Below, piece after piece: positions 17,613 through 24,139 of a DNA stretch of 45,609 nucleotides. Source of the DNA: an uncultured Clostridia bacterium (GTDB lineage Bacteria; Bacillota; Clostridia; Oscillospirales; Ruminococcaceae). The notes beneath the pieces were generated by a model. That model saw nothing but the letters and a program-made list of their open reading frames with translations, made no database searches and was not told where the DNA came from. A program made the translations under genes and the position numbers. Each line of letters begins with the position of its first letter. Position 1 is the first letter of the stretch. The stretch covers positions 1-45,609 of the forward strand of contig CANPYR010000016.1 of NCBI GenBank assembly GCA_947588805.1. The letters run 5' to 3'.

Positions 17613-18305
17613 TTAAATTCCACGAACTTCTACCTTTTGAATATATTTTAACGCTGTTTTTTGTAAAATATTCATAAAGTCGGGAGAGGGGGAGGAGAAC
17701 CCTCCGCGGATAAGATCTCCGGAGTCCTTGAATGCCTGGAGATAGTATCTTTCAGCGCCGCTGAGCCAGCGGCCTATCTTATCAATATCCTCCGCGGAAT
17801 GAAGCTCCGGCATGACGGTGGTACGGAATTCGCAGTCCACAGCGCCCGACTTCAAAAACTCAACGCTCTCAAGGACCGGAGAGATATCGAAGTCTTTGAT
17901 ACCCACCGTCTCGGGATATTTTTCCGGGCAGTTTTTAATATCCATAGCGACGGTATCGCAGAGCCCCCCGAAGACTGCGCGCCGAAGTTTTTCGGGAAAA
18001 GTGCCGTTAGAGTCGAGCTTTACGGAATATCCGAGGGATTTTATCTCGCTGAGAAGCTCGAAAACGCCGTCCGTAAGAAGCGGTTCGCCGCCCGTAACGC
18101 AAACGCCGTCCAGAAGTCCCCTGCGTTTTTTCAGGTATGAGATAACGTCTTCCGTCGGTATATAATCCGCAAGATTTATCCTTGTGACCAAGCTTGCGTT
18201 ATGGCAGAACGGGCACCGAAGATTACAGCCCGCGATGAATATGGTAGCCGCGACCTTTCCGGGGTAGTCGAGCAGAGTCATTTTCTGAAAACCGTGTATT
18301 TGCAT
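17613..18305 (-). CDS. nrdG: Anaerobic ribonucleotide reductase activating protein (radical SAM, NrdG2 type)
   Basis: The activase cleaves S-adenosylmethionine to place the glycyl radical on NrdD. The 230-residue protein starts MQIHGFQKMTLLDYPG and has the radical-SAM cluster motif Cys27-x3-Cys31-x2-Cys34 (GCNLRCPFCHN). GVCVTGGEPLL follows near residue 75 and SNGTFPEKL near 103. It is of the longer NrdG2 type rather than the 155-residue E. coli type. The frame is open to 18392, but AAGGAGGT precedes the ATG at 18305 and the extension would overlap the promoter. The gene is separated from nrdD by 167 bp that hold the nrdD promoter. Pyruvate formate-lyase activase is the main alternative; context favours NrdG. 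Confidence 0.93.
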   Translation of the reverse strand: MQIHGFQKMTLLDYPGKVAATIFIAGCNLRCPFCHNASLVTRINLADYIPTEDVISYLKKRRGLLDGVCVTGGEPLLTDGVFELLSEIKSLGYSVKLDSNGTFPEKLRRAVFGGLCDTVAMDIKNCPEKYPETVGIKDFDISPVLESVEFLKSGAVDCEFRTTVMPELHSAEDIDKIGRWLSGAERYYLQAFKDSGDLIRGGFSSPSPDFMNILQKTALKYIQKVEVRGI

Positions 18306-18335
18306 AAAGAACCGACCTCCTTGTTTACGGGATAT

Positions 18336-18364
18336 ATTATACAACGAGCGAAGAATAAAGTCAA
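18336..18364 (-). promoter_or_regulatory. Promoter of nrdG
   Basis: TTGACT (minus strand, 18359-18364) and TATAAT (18336-18341) are separated by 17 bp, about 30 bp upstream of the nrdG ATG. Confidence 0.88.
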
Positions 18365-18372
18365 GAGGGGAG

Positions 18373-18420
18373 ATACAATATTTTGTGGACATAAAGCGGC
18401 GCGAACACGAAATGCAGTTA
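18373..18420 (-). promoter_or_regulatory. NrdR box, with possible second box, upstream of nrdG
   Basis: ATACAATATTTTGTGG at 18373-18388 matches the NrdR consensus at most positions and sits just upstream of the -35, as at nrdD. A poorer match, ACACGAAATGCAGTTA at 18405-18420, is centred 32 bp further up, again near three helical turns. The first box is convincing in context; the second is tentative. Confidence 0.72.
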
Positions 18421-18476
18421 GAAGACAGAGGTCAGATGTCAGAAATCAGAACTTCAAGGCGTCGCCTATGGCGACG
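18418..18476 (+). repeat. Heptad-periodic array (TCAGANN) plus hairpin (site 3)
   Basis: Six 7-mers, TTAGAAG, ACAGAGG, TCAGATG, TCAGAAA, TCAGAAC, TTCAAGG (18418-18459), are followed at once by the hairpin CGTCGCC-TAT-GGCGACG (18460-18476). The stretch continues with TTTTAAAAATAATGAATAA and a further hairpin. The same series, with changes, occurs at 23.56 kb and inverted at 28.5 kb. Confidence 0.88.
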
Positions 18477-18497
18477 ATTTTAAAAATAATGAATAAT

Positions 18498-18553
18498 GCC
18501 GGGCGGTTTAGACGCTCCCGGCAGAAAGAGATGTGGCCAAGGCGGCCGCGTCT
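18498..18553 (+). repeat. Two further hairpins of the interspersed element at site 3
   Basis: GCCGGG (18498-18503) pairs with CCCGGC (18517-18522). AGATGTGGCC (18529-18538) can pair with GGCCGCGTCT (18544-18553) around AAGGC using G-U pairs. The second hairpin recurs at 23531-23553, where GATGTGGCC and GGCCACATC pair perfectly around the same loop. Unlike at that site, here it lies after the heptad array, not before it. Confidence 0.8.
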
Positions 18554-18569
18554 GATTTTGAATTTCCTC

Positions 18570-18598
18570 TTGCAAAATGTATGAATATGTGCTATAGT
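18570..18598 (+). promoter_or_regulatory. Probable promoter of the MATE transporter gene
   Basis: TTGCAA (18570-18575) and TATAGT (18593-18598) are 17 bp apart. The untranslated leader that follows contains the heptad array at 18624-18665, and AAGGTG (18663-18668) is the ribosome site. Confidence 0.7.
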
Positions 18599-18623
18599 AT
18601 AAAAACGCGGCTTCTGTCCGCAG

Positions 18624-18665
18624 CTAACAACTAACAACTAATTACTAACTACTAACAACTATAAG
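18624..18665 (+). repeat. Heptad-periodic array, CTAANNA flavour (site 4), in the MATE gene leader
   Basis: Five 7-mers, CTAACAA, CTAACAA, CTAATTA, CTAACTA, CTAACAA, then CTATAAG, run from the putative 5' leader up to the ribosome-binding site. A short hairpin, GCGG-CTTCTGT-CCGC, precedes the array. Confidence 0.92.
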
Positions 18666-18673
18666 GTGTTTCT

Positions 18674-20068
18674 ATGCTTAAGAATTTCAAAACAAAATAC
18701 CTCGGGGACCGTGCGTTTTATAAAATGCTTGCTTCGGTCGTTCTTCCCATAATCGTCCAGAACGCTATAACGACCTTTGTCGGGCTTCTTGACAACATAA
18801 TGGTCGGAAAGACCGGCACCGACCCCATGACCGGAGTTTCGATCGCAAACCAGCTCGTTTTCGTATTCAACATCCTGATATTCGGCGCGATATCCGGAGC
18901 GGGGATCTTCACTGCACAGTTCCACGGCTCTTCGGATCAGGACGGCGTGCGATATACCATGCGCTTCAAGCTGATCGTATGCATGCTTATCTCCGCTGCG
19001 GGGATAGTTATATTCGGCCTGTTCCGGGATAATCTGATTTCCCTCTACATATCCGATACCGCAACGGTAGGAGATCCTGCGGCGACTCTTCGGCACGGTT
19101 CGGAATATCTTAAAGTAATGCTCTTCGGGCTTATACCGTTTGCGATAACTCAGTCTTACGCCGGGACTTTAAGAGAAACAGGCGAGACGGTAGTACCGAT
19201 GGCGGCGGGGATAACGGCTGTGCTTGTGAATCTTTCGCTGAACTGGGTTCTTATATTCGGTCATCTCGGCGCGCCCGCGCTCGGAGCAGCCGGAGCGGCT
19301 ATAGCTACAGTCGTTTCAAGATATGTGGAGCTTATAATCGTCACGGCCTGGACTCACAGACATACCGAAAAAAATCCGTTCGCAAATGGACTTTACCGCA
19401 GCGCTAAGATCCCGCTCGATATCGTGAAAGCGATCGTTAAAAAGGGAACTCCGCTTTTGATGAACGAAGCGCTCTGGAGCTTCGGAATAGCGGCGGTAAC
19501 GCAGTGCTATGCCGCAAGAAGTCTTGAAGTCGTGAGCGCGAATAATATCTGCGTGACGGTGATGAATCTTTTCAACGTAGTATTTCTGTCGCTCGGCTCG
19601 GCGATATCGATTATAGTCGGGCAGTCGCTCGGCTCGGGAAAGACCGAGGAAGCGGTCGATACAGACCGGAAGCTTCTATTCATTTCGGTAGTTTCGGGTA
19701 TAGCCACCGGCGCGGTTATGGCGCTCTGCGCGCCCATTTTCCCGCAGTTTTATAATACCGAGCCGCAGATAAGAGAGCTTGCGGCAAAGCTCATACTTGC
19801 GGTGGCGGCGGGAATGCCTGTACAGTCGTTTTTAAACGCCTGTTATTTCACTCTGAGATCCGGCGGCAAGACGGTTATAACCTTCATCTTCGACAGCGGC
19901 GCCATCTGGGCGATAAATTATCCGCTGGTCTATGTTCTCGTGCATTTCGTCCCGTCGATGCCCGTGGAGCTGATAATGCTCTGCGAACAGATGTCGGGTC
20001 TGGTGAGATGCGTTATCGGGTTTATTCTCGTAAAGCGAAGAAGCTGGGTGAATAACCTCACAAAGTAG
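18674..20068 (+). CDS. MATE-family multidrug/metabolite efflux transporter
   Basis: A 464-residue integral membrane exporter expected to use a Na+ or H+ gradient. The hydrophobicity pattern fits twelve transmembrane segments. MATE landmarks include the first segment with ASVVLPIIVQNAITTFVGLLDNIMVGKTG, the SGAGIFTAQFHGS loop near residue 75, and the second-half counterpart VVFLSLGSAISIIVGQSLGSGKTEEA near 300. Substrate cannot be read from sequence. It stands alone between the nrd genes and a converging leftward group, with a terminator behind it. Confidence 0.92.
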   Translation: MLKNFKTKYLGDRAFYKMLASVVLPIIVQNAITTFVGLLDNIMVGKTGTDPMTGVSIANQLVFVFNILIFGAISGAGIFTAQFHGSSDQDGVRYTMRFKLIVCMLISAAGIVIFGLFRDNLISLYISDTATVGDPAATLRHGSEYLKVMLFGLIPFAITQSYAGTLRETGETVVPMAAGITAVLVNLSLNWVLIFGHLGAPALGAAGAAIATVVSRYVELIIVTAWTHRHTEKNPFANGLYRSAKIPLDIVKAIVKKGTPLLMNEALWSFGIAAVTQCYAARSLEVVSANNICVTVMNLFNVVFLSLGSAISIIVGQSLGSGKTEEAVDTDRKLLFISVVSGIATGAVMALCAPIFPQFYNTEPQIRELAAKLILAVAAGMPVQSFLNACYFTLRSGGKTVITFIFDSGAIWAINYPLVYVLVHFVPSMPVELIMLCEQMSGLVRCVIGFILVKRRSWVNNLTK

Positions 20069-20111
20069 AGGGATTACAGCGGAGTCGGGAGACGGGGATA
20101 AAACAGAAAAG

Positions 20112-20140
20112 GGCAGACGGGAAAGACGTCTGCCTATTTT
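20112..20140 (+). terminator. Terminator after the MATE gene
   Basis: GGCAGACG (20112-20119) and CGTCTGCC (20127-20134) form a perfect 8-bp stem followed by TATTTTATATA on the plus strand. An A-rich 5' flank means it may also work leftward for the converging TfoX-N gene. Confidence 0.88.
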
Positions 20141-20185
20141 ATATATAATCCAGAAACCCCGTTTGGAAGATAACCGCGAAACCGC

Positions 20186-20506
20186 TTATTTCTTCTTTTT
20201 CGGCTTAGGCTGCGGCAGCTCCGCATACATGGCGTTAAACAAACCGGTCAAAAACTCTCTGCTGTCAACCTCTTCCACAAGAAGCATTTCTTTCGCTCCC
20301 TCGTAGGGTAATTCATACAGAGCTTCCGGCATATAGCCGATCGCAGCCTTTATCGGCTTTACAAGCAGCCTGTCGTCATAGATCCCGCCTATGATTTTAC
20401 CGCGGTAATAAAGGATATATTCTCCCATCATTGCCCGGTACGTAATTTCATCCAATTCGGATAACTGCCCTAAAATAAAATTTAAATATTCTTTACTTGA
20501 AGCCAC
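20186..20506 (-). CDS. TfoX N-terminal-domain protein
   Basis: A 106-residue soluble protein. It has the TfoX_N signature: an N-terminal helix, then ITYRAMMGEYILYYRGKIIGGIYDDRLLVKP near residue 22, and a C-terminal lysine tail (PKPKKKK). Full-length TfoX/Sxy regulates natural competence in gammaproteobacteria, but stand-alone N-domains like this one are widespread in Clostridia without known function. It is the last gene of a leftward group, 72 bp after a lipoprotein gene. I would not infer a role in competence. Confidence 0.85.
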   Translation of the reverse strand: MASSKEYLNFILGQLSELDEITYRAMMGEYILYYRGKIIGGIYDDRLLVKPIKAAIGYMPEALYELPYEGAKEMLLVEEVDSREFLTGLFNAMYAELPQPKPKKKK

Positions 20507-20578
20507 TGTTCCGCCTCCGATTCCCGATTTATCTCGCTGACCGTCTCGGTCCTGCTCTTTTTCATCCGGAGCTACCCC

Positions 20579-21748
20579 TCAAACCCGCATACCGCATATT
20601 TCAACGGTTTCATTCGCGCTCATGTCCATAATTTCAATTACCAATCCGGATTCCGACCGGCCTTTCAGGAAAGCAAACTGATTCTCCTCAAAATCGACTT
20701 TGCGGACGTCAAGCGACTCGGTTTCGGTATCGACCGTCCAAACGCTTCCGTCATTTAAGCTGCCGAAGGCAATGATTCCGTTTCTTTCAAACACCCTGTC
20801 AAAGCTTACCTGCTCTGTGAGCGTATACTTCGTCACGGCGTTTTTTGTTAAATCGTTTACATAAAGAGCGTTATCAGTCTTATAAACCGCATAGCCGTTG
20901 CTGAAGCATATAGCCGTATCGCCGTCGGGAAGATCCAGGGCTTCGATCTCATCAGAAGCAATATTCATCTTATAATACCTTCCGTCCTCGGCTTCAAACA
21001 TGACCGTTTCACCGTCAATCCAGCCAACATGACCAACCGCAGGAACAAGCTCTCCAAGATTCAATCTGTATTCGCTGCCGGCTTGCAGGTCTGCGATCCA
21101 TAGGCCGGGGTTAAGGCTCATAACGCCGTTATCCGCATACTTGTTTGACCAATATACGATCCTGTCTCCCTTGCCGTTGACGGCGGGGACTAAAAACCAG
21201 GAAACCGTATCGTACTTTCCGGCAAGGGGCTCATATTCATCCCGGCTAAAACCGTACGCCTTGTCAGACAAAACCGGCGTAACGGAATTTGCAGCCGCGT
21301 CGAACATAAAAATCTGATTTGAATAATAATCGACGATAAAAGCTTTGTTGTCCCGAATCCAAACGGCTTCTCTGTTTGCGCCGCTGAAGACGATATGCCT
21401 AAGCTCGCCGCTCTCGTCCCTTAAAACATTGGCTTCGACGGCTTCACCGGATAAATCCAAAACCTCGGAGGTCTGTAATAGCTGCTCTGCGGCTTTGTCA
21501 ATTATATAGAATTCATTTTCCGTTGAATAAATATTTTCGGATATCATACTGCAATTCGTTGCGGTATCGCTTCTCTGCCAGTAGATTATTTCCGACTGGG
21601 CTTCCGCGTTGACGGGTTCCGTCACTTCATCGGCGCTACTGACGGCAGAATCTTCAGTCTCAGCTTTTTCGCATGAAGATAAGAGTAAAATGCTAAGCGC
21701 GATCGCAAGCAGCTTTCTCATTAAATTTATTACTTTAGTTCTTTGCAT
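20579..21748 (-). CDS. Lipoprotein of unknown function, probable beta-propeller
   Basis: The product of about 389 residues starts MQRTKVINLMRKLL and has a lipoprotein signal ending in LLSSC (Cys26). After an acidic linker, the mature part is a run of short beta-rich units of 40-50 residues, such as NREAVWIRDNKAFIVDY, GDRIVYWSNKYADNGV, HVGWIDGETVMFEAEDG and NGYAVYKTDNALYVND. This suggests a WD40/DPP-IV-like propeller exposed on the cell surface. I find no catalytic triad or metal site and no family I can name. The ATG at 21748 has GAGGG upstream; an in-frame ATG at 21766 would add six residues. It lies 28 bp after the sugar isomerase-like gene. Confidence 0.75.
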   Translation of the reverse strand: MQRTKVINLMRKLLAIALSILLLSSCEKAETEDSAVSSADEVTEPVNAEAQSEIIYWQRSDTATNCSMISENIYSTENEFYIIDKAAEQLLQTSEVLDLSGEAVEANVLRDESGELRHIVFSGANREAVWIRDNKAFIVDYYSNQIFMFDAAANSVTPVLSDKAYGFSRDEYEPLAGKYDTVSWFLVPAVNGKGDRIVYWSNKYADNGVMSLNPGLWIADLQAGSEYRLNLGELVPAVGHVGWIDGETVMFEAEDGRYYKMNIASDEIEALDLPDGDTAICFSNGYAVYKTDNALYVNDLTKNAVTKYTLTEQVSFDRVFERNGIIAFGSLNDGSVWTVDTETESLDVRKVDFEENQFAFLKGRSESGLVIEIMDMSANETVEICGMRV

Positions 21749-21776
21749 TCTTTTTCCCTCTTTCATCCCAAAAATC

Positions 21777-22592
21777 TCACAGATATTTCCGCAAAAGCTC
21801 CCCCACGGCTTTTATGCTTCGGTTCATCTTATCGGTCCTAACTCTTCCGTCAGGCTCAAGACAGCCCGATTCTACGGTGAAATCTCCCATATATCCGACT
21901 CCCGAGAGCTTTTTAAAAAAGCCGTCGAAGTCGATATTCCCTTCGCCGATGTGAAGCGCCTTTATCGCTCCCCAGTCGTGATAAGCTCCCGCGCGGTCGT
22001 TTATATGCATATGCGCGACGTTTTTCCAGATACCGATATTTTCCTCCTCAAACGCCGCGGAGTTCTCGTCGTCAAAGTCCGCCATCTTGGTATCGTATGT
22101 AAATTTCGCCCCCGGACAGCTTTCACCGAGCATTTTGATAAGCGTGAGAGGAGTCCTGAAGTGAGCGAGGACGTTTTCCGCGGTGAGCGTAAGCCCGTAG
22201 CTCTGCGCTATGGCTTCAAGATCGGGATACGCGGAGAAATTTGCGTTTATATTCGAGTCGGAGACTACGCCGTTCCAGAGATGCAGAACGAGAGTCTTGG
22301 CGCCGATATCCGAAGCCGTCCGGCAGTTGATATCAAAGAGCGAATAAGCTTCCGAAAATTTTTCCTCCGCAAGCTTTTCGCCTATGGTTTTATCGCAGTG
22401 AAGCACCGGGAAATCCCTCCCGAGCGACGATACGAACCCGCTCAGACGCGCAGCTTTTTCATACCAGTCGCTGTAGAACATAAGCTCAAACCCGTCGCAT
22501 TCGATCTGCGGAACGAGCGCTTCAATCTTGGTGAAATCCCTGCCGTTAGCCCGCCCGATAAGCGCGCCTGTGGAACAAAAGATCCGATACAT
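21777..22592 (-). CDS. Sugar phosphate isomerase/epimerase-like TIM-barrel protein
   Basis: This 271-residue protein resembles the AP-endonuclease-2/xylose-isomerase-like barrel family. Likely metal-ligand segments are LTAENVLAHFRT near residue 123, FTYDTKMADFDD near 148, VAHMHINDRAGAYHDWGAIKALHIGEGNIDFDGFF near 178 and GDFTVESGC near 222. These fit Glu, Asp, His and Glu ligands of a divalent-metal centre. Members include sugar epimerases, inosose dehydratases and endonuclease IV, so the reaction is open. It is transcribed between the metallophosphoesterase and lipoprotein genes. Confidence 0.8.
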   Translation of the reverse strand: MYRIFCSTGALIGRANGRDFTKIEALVPQIECDGFELMFYSDWYEKAARLSGFVSSLGRDFPVLHCDKTIGEKLAEEKFSEAYSLFDINCRTASDIGAKTLVLHLWNGVVSDSNINANFSAYPDLEAIAQSYGLTLTAENVLAHFRTPLTLIKMLGESCPGAKFTYDTKMADFDDENSAAFEEENIGIWKNVAHMHINDRAGAYHDWGAIKALHIGEGNIDFDGFFKKLSGVGYMGDFTVESGCLEPDGRVRTDKMNRSIKAVGELLRKYL

Positions 22593-22605
22593 AAAAATAC
22601 CTCGA

Positions 22606-22640
22606 CTAATAACTAATTACTAACAACTAACAACTATCCG
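22606..22640. repeat. Heptad-periodic array, CTAANNA flavour (site 5), at the metallophosphoesterase stop codon
   Basis: CTAATAA, CTAATTA, CTAACAA, CTAACAA, CTATCCG run from 22606 to 22640. Read on the minus strand, the array encodes the last residues (RIVVSC) and the TAG stop of the metallophosphoesterase, and fills the short gap before the next gene. Confidence 0.92.
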
Positions 22641-23438
22641 CACCGCAACTATCTCGGAGCGGTTATTTATCCGAGCCGGGATGATGCTGTTTCCTATCCC
22701 CCTTGAAATAACCGTGATACAGTCGCCTATTTTATTCGCCCCCTGATAATACTCCGGGAAGAAGAACTGGTCGGGAGCGATAAGACCGCCTGCAAACGGG
22801 ATCCTGACCTGTCCTCCGTGAGCGTGGCCGCAAAACGCTATATCTATACCCGATTCGGAGTACTCGCTTGCAAACTGCGGACGGTGCGAGATAAGAACGT
22901 TCATCACGCCGGGCTTGACAAGGCTCTTTATGAGCTCGAAGTCGGGATAGTCCCTGTCGAATACGCCGATTATATTTATCTCTTTGCCGCGGTATTCAAA
23001 GCTTTCCGCTCTGTCCTTAAGAACATGCACGCCCGACTCCTCAATCGCCTTTACCGCTTTTACATACTGATCCGCAGGAAGACGTTCCTCGTGGTTTCCT
23101 GTGACGTAATACACAGGAGCGATATCGCAAAGAGTCTCGCAAAGAGTCGCTGCCGCTGAGATATCGCTCACCCGTGAGTCGATCAGGTCCCCGGAGATAA
23201 GTATAATATCCGGTGCGAGCTCGGCGGTTTTTCTTATAAGTCGGGAATAGCTTTTTCCTCCGGTCTTGACATGGATATCCGATAGGTGGCAGATCTTCAG
23301 TCCGTCAAGACCCTCGGAATTTTCGGGCGAAAGACGGTATTCGGTAACGCCGGTGAAGTTGTTTTCGTATTCTATATACCCTGCCGCAAGAGCCGCGGCG
23401 GCGGTAAGAACTGCTAAGACTTTAAGTGTTTTTTTCAT
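22620..23438 (-). CDS. Membrane-anchored metallophosphoesterase (YkuE/YaeI-like)
   Basis: A 272-residue calcineurin-like phosphoesterase with an N-terminal hydrophobic anchor (VLAVLTAAAALAAGYI). The binuclear metal motifs are complete: LSDIH near residue 54, ISGDLID near 80, VTGNHE near 117, LISHRP near 187 and CGHAHGGQ near 204. YkuE-type enzymes act at the outer membrane face; characterised relatives cleave UDP-diacylglucosamine or other phosphoesters, but this substrate is unknown. It is the first gene of a leftward group with its own promoter. Its C-terminus is formed by a heptad repeat array, so the last five residues are probably not functionally conserved. Confidence 0.88.
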   Translation of the reverse strand: MKKTLKVLAVLTAAAALAAGYIEYENNFTGVTEYRLSPENSEGLDGLKICHLSDIHVKTGGKSYSRLIRKTAELAPDIILISGDLIDSRVSDISAAATLCETLCDIAPVYYVTGNHEERLPADQYVKAVKAIEESGVHVLKDRAESFEYRGKEINIIGVFDRDYPDFELIKSLVKPGVMNVLISHRPQFASEYSESGIDIAFCGHAHGGQVRIPFAGGLIAPDQFFFPEYYQGANKIGDCITVISRGIGNSIIPARINNRSEIVAVRIVVSC

Positions 23439-23484
23439 ATTCGGTCCTCGCTTGTGGTGTTTTTTGGTAGGATTTATTTTTTTA

Positions 23485-23513
23485 AGTATAAAACATTTTT
23501 ATGAAAAAGTCAA
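23485..23513 (-). promoter_or_regulatory. Promoter of the metallophosphoesterase group
   Basis: TTGACT (minus strand, 23508-23513) and TATACT (23485-23490) are separated by 17 bp, about 45 bp before the ATG at 23438. Confidence 0.87.
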
Positions 23514-23530
23514 GCGGCGAATAGATCTCG

Positions 23531-23609
23531 GATGTGGCCAAGGCGGCCACATCAAGAATACAGAAGTCGGAAGGCAGACGTCAGAACTTCAAGGCGTCGC
23601 CTATGGCGA
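23531..23609 (+). repeat. Interspersed element: hairpin, heptad array, hairpin (site 6)
   Basis: The hairpin GATGTGGCC-AAGGC-GGCCACATC (23531-23553) precedes the 7-mers ACAGAAG, TCGGAAG, GCAGACG, TCAGAAC, TTCAAGG (23560-23594), which lead into the hairpin TCGCC-TAT-GGCGA (23597-23609). The downstream sequence to about 23650 matches that at 18477-18518 closely. The second ISAs1 remnant begins right after. Confidence 0.9.
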
Positions 23610-23659
23610 AGATTTTAAAAATAATGAATAATGCGGGCGATTTAGACGCTCCCATAGAT

Positions 23660-23911
23660 CTCCTAAGTCAGGAGTGGTCGGCAGAATCGATGCATTGGCT
23701 GCTTGACGTCCATTTTGAAGAGGACTGGCGCAGGGCGGAGGACAAAGCCGTCCAACAGCATTTAAATATGTTTCGCAAAGCTGCGATTAGCCTTACAAAG
23801 CTTTATAAGTCAAGAGCAAACTCTAAAGAATCTATTTCGGGGATTATGTTAGAGTACTTGATCGATAATTCGGCTATTTTGAGGGGTGGGGAAAAATTGA
23901 TTTGCGTGTAA
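23660..23911 (+). pseudogene. Truncated ISAs1-family transposase, copy 2 (C-terminal fragment)
   Basis: An uninterrupted fragment encodes the C-terminal transposase region SMHWLLDVHFEEDWRRAEDKAVQQH, then FRKAAISLTKLYKSRANSKESISGIMLEYLIDNSAILR, and ends GGEKLICV at 23911. The N-terminal two thirds, with the first catalytic aspartates, are absent. The fragment is about 85-90% identical by eye to the end of copy 1 (13640-13866), and both end with the same TTGATTTGCGTGTA. The upstream part of the reading frame is made from the interspersed element, so it is not a real gene start. Confidence 0.87.
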
Positions 23912-23916
23912 AATCC

Positions 23917-23973
23917 GTCGCCGAAGGCGACTCCTCAACTAACTACTAACCACTATTCTCTAACCCCTATTAG
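23917..23973 (+). repeat. Hairpin plus heptad-periodic array, CTAANNA flavour (site 7)
   Basis: GTCGCC-GAA-GGCGAC (23917-23931) is a perfect 6-bp hairpin. It is followed by 7-mers TCCTCAA, CTAACTA, CTAACCA, CTATTCT, CTAACCC, CTATTAG up to 23973. It starts six bases after the end of transposase remnant 2. Confidence 0.88.
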
Positions 23974-24028
23974 CAATCCTGCACAATTAAGCCTGTTAAA
24001 TTAACAAAAATTTTTACTGTTTTAACAC

Positions 24029-24057
24029 TTGACAAAGATATAAAGTTGTATTAAAAT
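24029..24057 (+). promoter_or_regulatory. Promoter of the marR-ABC exporter operon
   Basis: TTGACA (24029-24034) and TAAAAT (24052-24057) are 17 bp apart, in an AT-rich region. AAGGAAG is the ribosome site of the MarR gene. Confidence 0.85.
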
Positions 24058-24067
24058 AAAAGCGCAA

Positions 24068-24087
24068 ATAGTTAATACGCTAACTAT
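24068..24087 (+). promoter_or_regulatory. Inverted repeat, candidate MarR operator
   Basis: ATAGTTA (24068-24074) and TAACTAT (24081-24087) are perfect 7-bp arms around ATACGC. The repeat lies about ten bases after the -10, over the expected transcription start, where a repressor would block initiation. Symmetric AT-rich sites of this size are typical for MarR dimers. Confidence 0.72.
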
Positions 24088-24139
24088 ATTGTCACATGAG
24101 CAAAACCTGATAAATTTTGAGTGAAAGGAAGTAACTGCC

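Noticed and set aside
18418-18665. Heptad arrays as CRISPR repeats
   Set aside because: Units are only 7 bp and directly abut each other, without unique spacers, and no cas genes are present.
20186-20506. Competence regulator role for the TfoX-N protein
   Set aside because: Only the N-terminal domain is present and no competence genes are near; function cannot be carried over from full-length TfoX.
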